A stretch of 6,800 nucleotides of DNA from CBCPMX01 sp965120355 (lineage in GTDB: Bacteria; Bacillota; Clostridia; Oscillospirales; Oscillospiraceae). The translations under genes and the position numbers were made by a program. How positions within the stretch are numbered: the first letter of the stretch is position 1; each line of letters begins with the position of its first letter. The notes under the pieces are model-generated. The model had not been told where the DNA came from, did not search any database, and saw only the letters and a program-made list of their open reading frames with translations. Positions 1-6,139 of this stretch are shown here, piece by piece. The stretch is taken from NCBI GenBank assembly GCA_965120355.1, contig CBCPMX010000110.1:1-6800 (forward strand), written 5' to 3'.

Positions 1-86
1 TCTCCCTGATCTCCCGGACAAAAGCCGGGCGGGAAACCTGCGTTGATTTGTTGGGTTTCGAAGCGAAAGAGAAAAGGGGAGATATC

Positions 87-120
87 CAAAATTCCCCCGC
101 AGCGAACTACGCGGTGGGGG
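87..120 (-). terminator. Possible intrinsic terminator downstream of the 684-residue SBP gene
   Basis: On the minus strand CCCCC (120-116) and GGGGG (98-94) pair, with an imperfect inner stem (GCG with CGC) and a small loop, then AATTTT. It lies about 70 bases after the SBP stop. The inner mismatches and short T-run make this tentative. Confidence 0.4.
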
Positions 121-134
121 ACTTGTTGTTTGAA

Positions 135-178
135 GCGGCACAGCCGGGTGCAGCAGATCCGCTGCACCCGGCAGCCGC
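135..178. other. Long stem-loop just after the 684-residue SBP gene
   Basis: A perfect 12-base stem (143-154 with 161-172) closes a six-base loop (AGATCC). It is extended by a five-base outer stem (GCGGC 135-139 with GCCGC 174-178) past a 3/1-base internal loop. It starts about ten bases after the stop codon. No T-run follows on either strand, so it is not a classic terminator by itself. It could protect the transcript 3' end or act with the hairpin at 87-120. Confidence 0.7.
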
Positions 179-188
179 AAGGATTCGT

Positions 189-2243
189 TCAGCTTCGCTC
201 CGCCAAATACGTTCCGACCCGATCCTGTATGATCGCAATCACATCTTCCGCAGTCTTGTCTCCAGCAAAATAATACGCGGCTTCTTCTTCAACAATTTCC
301 GTAATGATGGAATTTGTTACGGTAACGCTTGTTGCAGATTGAATCAGACTGCGAAGCGTTTCCGCTTGCGCTTGGGTAATGACCTGTGCCGTCAGCGCGG
401 CAGCTTCCAGCGCGTCATAAGCGTCGGAAAGCACCGGAAAAAAGATGCTGCCGAGCGTTTGCTGCGCATTTTGGGAAAATGCCAGCTTGATCACTTCCCA
501 CGCTTTTTCAGGCGCGCGGCAACTTTTGCTGATGGAAAAACCGCCGCCAACTGTTTTTATATTGGCCAATTCCTCCCGATTGAGCAGCGACGTCATTTCC
601 CAACCTGCGCCGGCCATCTTGGCATACGCAGAAAAGGTGCCCAATCCGCTGCGGCGCAGCAGCGCGGTACTTCCGGCAGAATCAGATTCCGCTCCGCTGT
701 CCAGAGATGAATCGTTGATATAGAACCGGCCGATTTCCAGCAGCGCCCGGAAGGTGCTGTTGTCGAAGGAACAGCGCCCGGTATCAAAATCCACAAATAG
801 GTTCATGGAATCTTCCAACACGGAACGCAGAAATCCGGTTCCGTCTACATCCTCCAGCACCGTTGATTCCTTCATGGTCTCTGCCAACGTCAAAAGCCGT
901 TCAGCGGTCAACGATTTCGGTTCCGAAATTCTCCCGTCTGCGGCAAACCAGCAGGATAATTGAAAGCCCACACTCAGGGTATAGAGAGCGCCATCTTTTT
1001 CAATACAATTCAGGTAATTGGGGACAAACGCATCGCGGTTCAGCGTTTTATCAGCATCCAGCAACGGATACAGATCCGTCAAAACGTCAAACGCGATGAA
1101 TTCTTCCATGGAGACGCCGCTTGTGGCCGTGTAAAAAAGGATATCCGGGCCGCTGCCCGCAGCCATGTCCAGCTTTAACCGATCCGCGTCTTCATAGGCC
1201 TGCAGCACAACCGCATATTCCGTGTTCCGCAAATTAAAAGACTGCGCAACCAGCATCGCCAGTTCTCCCGGGGTCTCTCCGACATATCCCAAAGTCAGGA
1301 TCTGCTGATCCGCGGCGGCTTCCGTCCGTTGGAACCGTAAAATATTGCTTTCTCCAGTCAGATAATCCCACACCTGTACAAGGAGCGTATCCGCATCTGT
1401 CAGAAAGGCTGCGCCGACTGTCTCCCCGTAAAACGGAAAGTCGCTCCACGCAAGCAGCTGTTCCGCTTCTGCGGTGGCGATGTCCCAGCCGAACAGCCCG
1501 ACGGCATTACTCTCCACCACATCATACTGCCCGTCTCCCGAAACAAGTCCAGTGATACTGCCGTCAAACTGCAAATATGGCTCCAAATCCGGTTCGTTTT
1601 CTGCGGTCAGATCAATGGCATAGAGCGCTGCGTCTCCGGCGAGAAAATACAATTGCCCTTCCTGATCACAAAGCAGCTTCCATATATACAAATTCAGAGA
1701 AACCGTTTCCGTCATTGTTCCCTGACCATTCAGCAGAAACACAAACCGGCCTGCGCCGACCGCCGCGCCGTCGTTGTAAAGGAGCATCGAGCTGGGAAGC
1801 CGTTCGTATGCATCCGTCTCATCTGGGAACCAGCTTTTTTCCATGACGGTTTCCGACAAAACCTCGCCATCCCAATTCATCTGCACAACGACCGCCTGTG
1901 TGGTTTCTCCGGTTTCCTGCGCAAACGCCGCCCAAATGATTTGCTCGCTGCAGCACAGCGTCTGTACTGCGCCATAAGCCGATACGAGCGGCCCAAGGGA
2001 GCAGGTTTGGACGGTGCGCCCGGTATCCAGTTCTCTCATTTGCAGCGCCGCGGTTTCGTCCAGTGTATAGAGATACGGCGCCGCACACGCCATCCAGGAA
2101 TACGCCCCATCGCAGAATGCCGCATCCGCTGTCCAGACTTCCGAATCATCGGAAACGTCCGGCTGCGTTCCGCAGCCGGACGCCAGTTGAAAGACCAGAA
2201 TGGCTGCCAACCCGATGCACAGGTACTTTTTCCGGTCATTCAT
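189..2243 (-). CDS. Propeller-SBP fusion lipoprotein (extracellular solute-binding protein, family 1 like)
   Basis: Complete 684-residue exported lipoprotein. The signal peptide has a basic start (DRKK), a hydrophobic stretch at 8-20, and a lipobox LASGC with the lipidated Cys at 24, so the protein should be anchored to the outer face of the membrane. Residues about 40-305 form short repeated beta-type segments with recurring 'LYAIDL', 'GWDIATAEAEQL' and 'GESNILRF' patterns, which suggests a beta-propeller-like domain. Residues about 315-684 look like a family 1 SBP: an opening strand ILTLGYVGETPGE, the segment AAGSGPDILF at 361-370, and a C-terminal helix KAWEVIKLAFS at 580-590. The usual SBP is about 400-450 residues, so the N-terminal half is an addition. 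The ATG at 2243 has AAAGGAGG nine bases upstream. No permease or ATPase is adjacent, so transport is inferred only. Its C-terminal end resembles that of the broken SBP at the right edge (shared EEAA, QDR and YLAE). Confidence 0.85.
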   Translation of the reverse strand: MNDRKKYLCIGLAAILVFQLASGCGTQPDVSDDSEVWTADAAFCDGAYSWMACAAPYLYTLDETAALQMRELDTGRTVQTCSLGPLVSAYGAVQTLCCSEQIIWAAFAQETGETTQAVVVQMNWDGEVLSETVMEKSWFPDETDAYERLPSSMLLYNDGAAVGAGRFVFLLNGQGTMTETVSLNLYIWKLLCDQEGQLYFLAGDAALYAIDLTAENEPDLEPYLQFDGSITGLVSGDGQYDVVESNAVGLFGWDIATAEAEQLLAWSDFPFYGETVGAAFLTDADTLLVQVWDYLTGESNILRFQRTEAAADQQILTLGYVGETPGELAMLVAQSFNLRNTEYAVVLQAYEDADRLKLDMAAGSGPDILFYTATSGVSMEEFIAFDVLTDLYPLLDADKTLNRDAFVPNYLNCIEKDGALYTLSVGFQLSCWFAADGRISEPKSLTAERLLTLAETMKESTVLEDVDGTGFLRSVLEDSMNLFVDFDTGRCSFDNSTFRALLEIGRFYINDSSLDSGAESDSAGSTALLRRSGLGTFSAYAKMAGAGWEMTSLLNREELANIKTVGGGFSISKSCRAPEKAWEVIKLAFSQNAQQTLGSIFFPVLSDAYDALEAAALTAQVITQAQAETLRSLIQSATSVTVTNSIITEIVEEEAAYYFAGDKTAEDVIAIIQDRVGTYLAERS

Positions 2244-2446
2244 ACCAAGATTCCTCCTTTTTGCAAACCCTTATACAGCAAGAGCCTGCAAATTTGACAG
2301 CGCTGCCGGAACAGCTGGGCCGGATCTGCCGCGCCCAGGCACAGCGTCTCTCCGCCGGCGGCGCCGCCAGTGAGCGCCACCGCGTAGGCGCAGGTCTGCG
2401 CCGCTTGCGCGGAAAGTTCGCGGGTAACCTTTTTTCTGCGCGCACT
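2240..2446 (-). pseudogene. In-frame extension past the lipoprotein stop, carrying rearranged lipoprotein fragments
   Basis: Directly after the TGA of the 217-residue lipoprotein, the same frame stays open for 68 codons and ends in a TGA overlapping the ATG of the 684-residue SBP gene (ATGA, four bases). It encodes 'AQTCAYAVALTGG' and then 'AGGETLCLG', which match 'AQTCAYTVALNGG' and 'ASGETLYLG' of the 187-residue lipoprotein at 5032-4469 but in the opposite order. No ATG or ribosome binding site was found that would start it as its own gene. I read it as the remains of a lipoprotein C-terminus, or of a longer version of the 217-residue protein, cut off by the TGA. The last codons also hold the SBP ribosome binding site. 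Confidence 0.5.
2332..2403 (-). repeat. Abutting repeat blocks B and A (remnant copy)
   Basis: Block B (2332-2362) matches 4645-4675 at 28 of 31 bases. Block A (2363-2403) matches 4595-4635 at 38 of 41 bases. Here the blocks touch without a gap, with B at the lower coordinates. At the other locus A has the lower coordinates and nine bases lie between them. Both blocks keep the same reading phase as in the 187-residue lipoprotein gene. Confidence 0.8.
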
Positions 2447-3100
2447 TCAATACGCAATGACGATCTGGGTAATGCGGGTTCCCAATGCGCCGATCTCACC
2501 GGCCCAGCCGGTTTGGCCGTCCCCCAGCTGTTCCACCTCTTCGCTGTCCACCGGCCCCCATTCCAGGGTGACGGTGGTGTCGCCAAAGGTATAGCTGCGC
2601 TGGCCCTCGTGGGAGCCGGCAGCGGCTTCCAGCGCGCCGCAAATGGTTTGGGTGGTCTCATACCACTGCTCCTCCGTAGATCCGTCGTCCAGCAGATAAA
2701 TCATGGCGGACCGGACGGCATCGTCTTTCAGGGGGAACACCACCGCAATCGGGTGGCCCTCCAGGGCGTAGGGAGCCTCCTCCACATCGCCGCTGGCCAC
2801 CAGATTGTCCATGGCCGTGCCCCAGGCACTGTAATCCATGCCCAGAATGTCCGCAAACGCCTCCCGGTTCGTGCCCTGAGGCACACCGGGGAACTGAATC
2901 GTCCCGTCCTCCTGGATCAGGTCCGCCATAGTCAGCGCCACCTGGGCCGCTTCCGCCTCGCTCCCGGCGGTCTCAGTCGATTCCGCTTGGGTGGCAGTTT
3001 CGGCCGCTTCTTCTGCCGCCGCGCCGCTGCATCCGGCCAGCAGCAGCGCCAAAATCAGGGCCCACAGCAGCAGGCCACCATGCTTGTGTTGTACATTCAT
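2447..3100 (-). CDS. Small lipoprotein of unknown function (217 aa)
   Basis: Exported lipoprotein of 217 residues. Its signal peptide has a hydrophobic core at 10-22 and the lipobox LLAGC, with the lipidated Cys at 24. A low-complexity Ala/Glu/Thr linker runs to about 52 and probably spans the cell wall. The mature domain (about 56-217) contains 'QFPGVPQGTNREAF', a stretch near 117-135 with 'GHPIAVVFPLKDDAVRSAM', and beta-rich 'TFGDTTVTLEWGPV' near 171-184. I recognise no family. The ATG at 3100 is preferred over the GTG at 3112 because AGAAAGG lies eleven bases before the ATG and only about one base before the GTG. The gene follows the 3779-3234 gene by 133 bases. Its first 68 bases or so around the signal peptide are almost the same DNA as in the 187-residue lipoprotein gene. 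After its TGA the frame stays open for 68 codons. Confidence 0.8.
   Translation of the reverse strand: MNVQHKHGGLLLWALILALLLAGCSGAAAEEAAETATQAESTETAGSEAEAAQVALTMADLIQEDGTIQFPGVPQGTNREAFADILGMDYSAWGTAMDNLVASGDVEEAPYALEGHPIAVVFPLKDDAVRSAMIYLLDDGSTEEQWYETTQTICGALEAAAGSHEGQRSYTFGDTTVTLEWGPVDSEEVEQLGDGQTGWAGEIGALGTRITQIVIAY
3008..3075 (-). repeat. Signal-peptide cassette copy in the 217-residue lipoprotein gene
   Basis: Sixty-four of 68 bases match 4937-5004. It encodes the hydrophobic core, LLAGCSG and the first Ala/Glu residues. The match stops before the basic N-terminus (MNVQHKHGG here, MRRTQKRRR there), so the shared block is internal to the signal peptide and the linker. Confidence 0.8.
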
Positions 3101-3233
3101 AAGAACACACACCTTTCTACAAGAGTGAAGATATTGGCAATTTCATGCACAATCCGGCAGCGCGTCGTATCCCGCAGAGACCGCCCCACGGGCACATTTC
3201 CCCGCTTCACGCGCAACCCTTTCCTTCTCTTTC

Positions 3234-3779
3234 TCACTTCATCGCCATGGCCTCCAGATCGTCGGTGCCGAAGGAATCACCGCGGTTGCTGGTATATCCC
3301 AACAAGACCCACCACGGGCCGGCGTCTGTGGCCACTTCTTCGGAGATCAGGTAGCACTGCCGCTGCTCGTCGTACCACGTTCCCAGGCGGTGGCCGGAGG
3401 TCTGCGCCGTCACGGCTTGGGCCACGGCCAGAAAGGTGATCGACTCCTTTTTCCGGGCGCTCTGGTCTTCATAAATGCTGACGCCCCCTGTGGCGCGGGA
3501 GGGCCCGCGGAATCGGCCGCTGAACCGCCATGTGGAGCCCTTCTCCTTTAATAAAAACGCCAGCAGAAATTGTCCATCGTGCTCGGTGAGCTGGCAGCGC
3601 AGCACGGTTTGATCCTCCGTCTCGTATTCATAGGTCCATAGGGTCTCGTAGAGCCCCCGATTGGCCGCCACCAGCCGGAGAGCCGGATACCCATAGAGCT
3701 CAGCCGCCCCCACCGCCAGCAGCGCCAAAACCAGGGCCCACAGCAGCAGGCAGCGACAGCGTTTTTGCGTTCGTTTCAT
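3234..3779 (-). CDS. Membrane-anchored exported protein of unknown function (181 aa)
   Basis: Protein of 181 residues. It begins with basic MKRTQKR and a hydrophobic segment at about 11-25, then a soluble domain. The domain has Tyr/Trp-rich patches ('YETLWTYEYETED' near 44-56, 'STWRFSGRFRG' near 82-92, 'TWYDEQRQCYLI' near 134-145, 'GPWWVLLGYTS' near 154-164), which suggests an extracytoplasmic beta-rich fold. I recognise no family. The first 21 codons share 57 of 63 bases with the start of the 187-residue lipoprotein gene, but the match ends before the lipobox and no lipid-acceptor Cys follows. The segment is therefore a signal peptide or an uncleaved membrane anchor. The ATG at 3779 has GGAGG eight bases upstream; the upstream in-frame ATG at 3845 has none. 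The gene lies 101 bases after the 4339-3881 gene, probably in one transcript. Confidence 0.78.
   Translation of the reverse strand: MKRTQKRCRCLLLWALVLALLAVGAAELYGYPALRLVAANRGLYETLWTYEYETEDQTVLRCQLTEHDGQFLLAFLLKEKGSTWRFSGRFRGPSRATGGVSIYEDQSARKKESITFLAVAQAVTAQTSGHRLGTWYDEQRQCYLISEEVATDAGPWWVLLGYTSNRGDSFGTDDLEAMAMK
3717..3779 (-). repeat. Signal-peptide cassette copy in the 181-residue protein gene
   Basis: Fifty-seven of 63 bases match 4970-5032. It covers the start codon, the basic MKRTQKR and the hydrophobic core. The similarity ends about three codons before the lipobox position, after which the sequences are unrelated. The stretch CAGGGCCCACAGCAGCAGGC (plus strand) is also identical to the 217-residue gene. 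Confidence 0.8.
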
Positions 3780-3880
3780 GGGCAACGCCTCCATGATGAT
3801 CGTGTTTCCAGAACCAAGGATGCCGCAGCCTTTGACAAGACCCATGCAGCAGCTTCAGCAAGCATCCAAGAAGGAAAATT

Positions 3881-4339
3881 TTAAAAGTTGCGCCACGCCA
3901 CGACGAACACGCCCAGAGCGATCACTCCATAGACTGCCGCCAGCACCGGCACAAATTCCGACAGTGCCAGAACAGGGGCTGCCAGTAAGGCCCCCGGAAT
4001 CAGGCACCAGCTCAGCGGCATCCAGACCGCCCCGGCAGCAAGCAGCACCAGCCCCAGCAGTAGGAGCGCGCAGTAGCCACAGAGGGCGAAAATTACGGTC
4101 CGTTTTCTGTGCATTCCGGCCAGGACGGCCAACACACTCAATCCGGCCAGATGCAGAACACTGCAAACCAGCAACGCAGCATCCGTCCACACCCCATGAA
4201 CCACATGCCACCAGTACGCCGCCAGATAAACGGCAAGAGTTAAAAGGTGCAGTGTCAATACGGAAATCAACAGGACGCGCCACCCACGGTTTGACCTGTT
4301 CCGGTATGACTGTAAGGGTTCCCGCTGGGACAGCTTCAT
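3881..4339 (-). CDS. Small multi-spanning membrane protein of unknown function (152 aa)
   Basis: Highly hydrophobic 152-residue protein. The N-terminus is polar and basic (residues 1-21, with several Arg/Asn). Membrane segments are likely at about 22-42, 53-75, 81-103 and 112-148; the last may be two short helices. A basic loop 'MHRKR' at 76-80 points to the cytoplasmic side between the second and third segments. I recognise no family and see no catalytic motif. The ATG at 4339 is preceded by AAGGAGG at eight bases, and a strong promoter lies a few dozen bases upstream, so this is the first gene of a transcription unit. Its leader (4348-4367) is nearly the same as that of the 187-residue lipoprotein gene, although the proteins are unrelated. 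Its role may be linked to the exported proteins downstream, by context only. Confidence 0.78.
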   Translation of the reverse strand: MKLSQREPLQSYRNRSNRGWRVLLISVLTLHLLTLAVYLAAYWWHVVHGVWTDAALLVCSVLHLAGLSVLAVLAGMHRKRTVIFALCGYCALLLLGLVLLAAGAVWMPLSWCLIPGALLAAPVLALSEFVPVLAAVYGVIALGVFVVAWRNF

Positions 4340-4347
4340 AGGCGGCG

Positions 4348-4367
4348 CCTCCTTAAAATCGAGTGCA
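4348..4367 (-). repeat. Shared 5' leader copy (ribosome-binding region)
   Basis: Eighteen of 20 bases match 5041-5060 upstream of the 187-residue lipoprotein gene. The shared piece reads CGATTTTAAGGAGG on the minus strand and contains the ribosome binding site. Beyond it, upstream and into the coding sequence, the two loci differ. Confidence 0.65.
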
Positions 4368-4372
4368 ATTTC

Positions 4373-4401
4373 AGTATAAACGATCTGGAGGATTTTTTCA
4401 A
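4373..4401 (-). promoter_or_regulatory. Sigma-A type promoter for the 4339-3881 gene and those after it
   Basis: On the minus strand TTGAAA (4401-4396) and TATACT (4378-4373) are separated by exactly 17 bases. Five of six bases agree with consensus in each box (TTGACA, TATAAT). Transcription should start near 4366, giving a leader of roughly 25 bases containing AAGGAGG. It lies just downstream of the likely terminator of the 187-residue lipoprotein gene, so it marks the start of a new transcription unit. Confidence 0.7.
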
Positions 4402-4422
4402 TCTATTTGGAATGTTTTCAGC

Positions 4423-4459
4423 AAAAAGGGAGAGGCAGAAGTTGCCTCCTGTCTCTCCT
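4423..4459 (-). terminator. Likely intrinsic terminator after the 187-residue lipoprotein gene
   Basis: Ten bases after the TGA at 4469 the minus strand has GAGGCA (4448-4443), a five-base loop and TGCCTC (4437-4432). A G-T pair extends the stem by one, and CCCTTTTT follows shortly after. Flanking GGAGAG and CTCTCC offer an alternative longer pairing. The stem is short, so confidence is moderate; its place between a stop codon and a new promoter supports it. Confidence 0.5.
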
Positions 4460-4468
4460 GATTTTGGC

Positions 4469-5032
4469 TCACGCTGCCTGCCCGGTGATCCAGTAGCTGA
4501 CGCAGGCCAGCACATTGGGATTATTGGTAGTGTAGGCAATCACCTGATAGGCCCCCTCCGGCAAATCCGCCAGAGAGAGTTCCCCAGCGGCGGTGCCGCC
4601 ATTGAGCGCCACCGTATAGGCGCAGGTCTGCGCCGTATCCACCACGCCCAGGTACAGCGTTTCTCCGCTGGCGGCCCAGGTGGCCACAAAGGAGAGGACG
4701 CAGTCCGTGTCCGCGCCCACGGTCAGGGATTCGGCAGACAGCGCCGCTTCTTCCTCCGGCAGATACTCACACAAAAGCGTCTGCACTTCCTGGGAATCGC
4801 CGCTGACCGTTGTCTCCGTATAAGCGCCGGACAGGTCCACCCACTCCCCCGGGGAAAGGGCTTCGCCCTCGCCGGACACAGGGGCGGCATCCAGCTGCAC
4901 CAGGGCGGCGTCGGTGGCCGTGGCCGCCTGCTCCGTTTCTTCTGCCGGCGCGCCGCTGCATCCGGCCAGCAGCAGCGCCAAAATCAGGGCACAGGGCAGC
5001 AGGCAGCGACGGCGTTTTTGCGTTCGTCTCAT
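4469..5032 (-). CDS. Small lipoprotein of unknown function (187 aa)
   Basis: Exported lipoprotein of 187 residues. It has a basic MRRTQKRRR start, a hydrophobic core at 11-22, and the lipobox LLAGC with the lipidated Cys at 25. An Ala/Glu/Thr linker follows to about 43. The mature domain ends in beta-strand-like stretches: 'SGETLYLGVVDTAQTC', 'AYTVALNGG', 'GELSLADLPEGAYQVIAYT' and 'NVLACVSYWITG'. This pattern resembles small immunoglobulin-like or jelly-roll surface domains, but I recognise no specific family. The ATG at 5032 has AAGGAGGG seven bases upstream; the upstream in-frame ATG at 5089 has no such site. It lies 113 bases after the leucine-rich-repeat gene with a likely terminator behind it, so it may be its own unit or the end of the upstream operon. 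It is the best-preserved copy of the sequence modules found elsewhere in the window. Confidence 0.82.
   Translation of the reverse strand: MRRTQKRRRCLLPCALILALLLAGCSGAPAEETEQAATATDAALVQLDAAPVSGEGEALSPGEWVDLSGAYTETTVSGDSQEVQTLLCEYLPEEEAALSAESLTVGADTDCVLSFVATWAASGETLYLGVVDTAQTCAYTVALNGGTAAGELSLADLPEGAYQVIAYTTNNPNVLACVSYWITGQAA
4595..4675 (-). repeat. Repeat blocks A and B (intact copy inside lipoprotein gene)
   Basis: Partner of the blocks at 2332-2403, within the coding sequence of the 187-residue lipoprotein. Block A is 4595-4635 (encoding AQTCAYTVALNGG) and block B is 4645-4675 (encoding ASGETLYLG), separated by nine bases (4636-4644). In translation order B comes before A, the reverse of the remnant copy. 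Confidence 0.8.
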
Positions 5033-5060
5033 GGGGAAACCCTCCTTAAAATCGGGTGTA
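4937..5060 (-). repeat. Signal-peptide cassette, reference copy (leader, start, signal, lipobox)
   Basis: Leader, start codon and signal-peptide region of the 187-residue lipoprotein gene. Different parts recur elsewhere: 4937-5004 matches 3008-3075 at 64 of 68 bases, 4970-5032 matches 3717-3779 at 57 of 63, and 5041-5060 matches 4348-4367 at 18 of 20. The match covers the hydrophobic core, the lipobox in one partner, and the ribosome binding site in another. Confidence 0.8.
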
Positions 5061-5145
5061 CTTCCGTCCTCCGGTATCCCAGGCAGCACGCCCCGGGATA
5101 AACCATTTCAGAACGAAAAGCCTCGGACACACGGCAATTCCTACA

Positions 5146-6117
5146 TCACGATTCGTCGCCCGTATAGAGATCTGTGATGACTTGACAGTTTGGCAATGTT
5201 TCCTGAATCCATTCCAGCTGCTCCGCAGTCATCCAGCGCACACTGAACCTTGTGAGATTATCCATGTTTTCCAGGGGCGTCAGGTCGTCCAGCGGATGAT
5301 CTTCCACGTCTATGGACAACTTTTCCAGGTCGTGCATGTTCTCGACCCATTGCAGATTGAAATCTTCCATTGGAGGAAGAGAAAGGACTCTCATTTGTGT
5401 CAGGTTTGTCAGCGCACTCAAATCATCTGTGGTTCCGGCGCGAGTTAAATTAAGCTGTTCCAGCTTTGTCATATGGGCTAACACAGAATACTCCACAGCG
5501 ATGTCCGGCTTTTCGGATTTCCCGTAGGAGAAGTTGCGCAGATTCACCAGCTGTTCCAGCCCGGACAGGTTCACAACCGATGTGCCCCAAATCTCCAGTG
5601 TTTGCAAATTCACCATTCCGGCAATTGGCGTGATATCCTCAAGCTCTGGCAAGAAGAACAGGCCAAGGGTTGTAAGATCCAACCCCTCCAAGACGCTGAT
5701 TTCGGAAATATTCACTTCAGACAGCTGCAATACCTTCAAATTTTCCAAAGCAGCTATTACAGAAATATCTGAAATCCGTGGACATCTGGAAAGCGTCAGG
5801 GACTCCATCTGAGACAATTCTTTCAAAACGGACAGGTCCTCTATATTGCACCCGTTGAGTTCCAGCGCCGTCAGCGCCTCAAACGCGCGCAAAAATTCGT
5901 AGCTGTCCGCTTCAAAGTCCATCAGACATAAGGACGTAATGCTGGTGTCCACAGGCTCCTGCCCGCAGTACAAAACACCATCCTCCAGCCGGTACAGCTG
6001 CTCTGCGTCCTCCTGTTCTTCAATCTGCTCGTTTTCAGCGCTTTCCCCGACGCCGCCGCATCCGGCGGCCAATAAGAACAGACCGCAAAGGGCCAACAGC
6101 AGCCATTTTGTCCGCAT
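5146..6117 (-). CDS. Leucine-rich-repeat lipoprotein (internalin/SDS22-like repeats)
   Basis: Exported lipoprotein of 323 residues. The signal peptide runs over residues 1-19 with a lipobox-like LAAGC, Cys at 20, then an acidic Glu/Gln-rich linker to about 40. From about 80 to 305 it has some nine leucine-rich repeats of roughly 20-24 residues, with the pattern 'L.xLxLxx..I.DIS.L..L' (for example NIEDLSVLKELSQMESLTLS and NLQTLEIWGTSVVNLSGL). This matches the SDS22/internalin-type class, which forms a curved protein-binding surface. The likely role is binding of a partner at the cell surface; the ligand is unknown. The ATG at 6117 is chosen because the signal peptide starts there and AGAGGTGA lies just upstream; the longer open frame to 6219 overlaps the SBP coding sequence. 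The gene starts 22 bases after the SBP stop, so the two are probably co-transcribed. Confidence 0.87.
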   Translation of the reverse strand: MRTKWLLLALCGLFLLAAGCGGVGESAENEQIEEQEDAEQLYRLEDGVLYCGQEPVDTSITSLCLMDFEADSYEFLRAFEALTALELNGCNIEDLSVLKELSQMESLTLSRCPRISDISVIAALENLKVLQLSEVNISEISVLEGLDLTTLGLFFLPELEDITPIAGMVNLQTLEIWGTSVVNLSGLEQLVNLRNFSYGKSEKPDIAVEYSVLAHMTKLEQLNLTRAGTTDDLSALTNLTQMRVLSLPPMEDFNLQWVENMHDLEKLSIDVEDHPLDDLTPLENMDNLTRFSVRWMTAEQLEWIQETLPNCQVITDLYTGDES

Positions 6118-6139
6118 GTTCTTCACCTCTGTTCTGCGG

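Noticed and set aside
13..29. Small hairpin CCCGG...CCGGG near the left edge
   Set aside because: Only five base pairs and no T-run; its context beyond the window edge is unknown.
2263..2299. Possible promoter for the 684-residue SBP gene (TATAAG on the minus strand near 2274)
   Set aside because: The -10-like box is acceptable, but no -35 box at 16-18 bases has more than three matches; too weak to list.
2294..2299. TTGACA on the plus strand
   Set aside because: No -10 box at the proper distance and no plus-strand gene follows.
2447..2449. TGA read as an amino acid (recoded stop)
   Set aside because: Most of the genes here end in TGA at sensible places and none has an internal TGA in frame, so a changed genetic code is unlikely. 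No selenocysteine-type context was evident.
2236..2661. Open frame of 141 codons on the minus strand overlapping the end of the 217-residue lipoprotein gene
   Set aside because: Arg/Pro/Ala-rich composition typical of a GC-rich shadow frame, no start with a ribosome binding site. The lipoprotein frame has the signal peptide, and the copied blocks read sensibly in the lipoprotein frame.
3101..3233. Promoter in the spacer before the 217-residue lipoprotein gene
   Set aside because: TTG-type and AT-rich pieces are present, but no pair of boxes has acceptable spacing; co-transcription with the upstream gene remains possible.
2063..3439. Long plus-strand open frame of 458 codons
   Set aside because: Antisense to three well-supported minus-strand genes, Arg/Pro/His-rich, and without recognisable domains; explained by GC-rich codon use on the other strand.
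5033..5145. Promoter or terminator between the leucine-rich-repeat gene and the 187-residue lipoprotein gene
   Set aside because: TTGCCG with an 18-base spacer leads only to a poor -10 box, and the only nearby hairpin stem is three or four bases.
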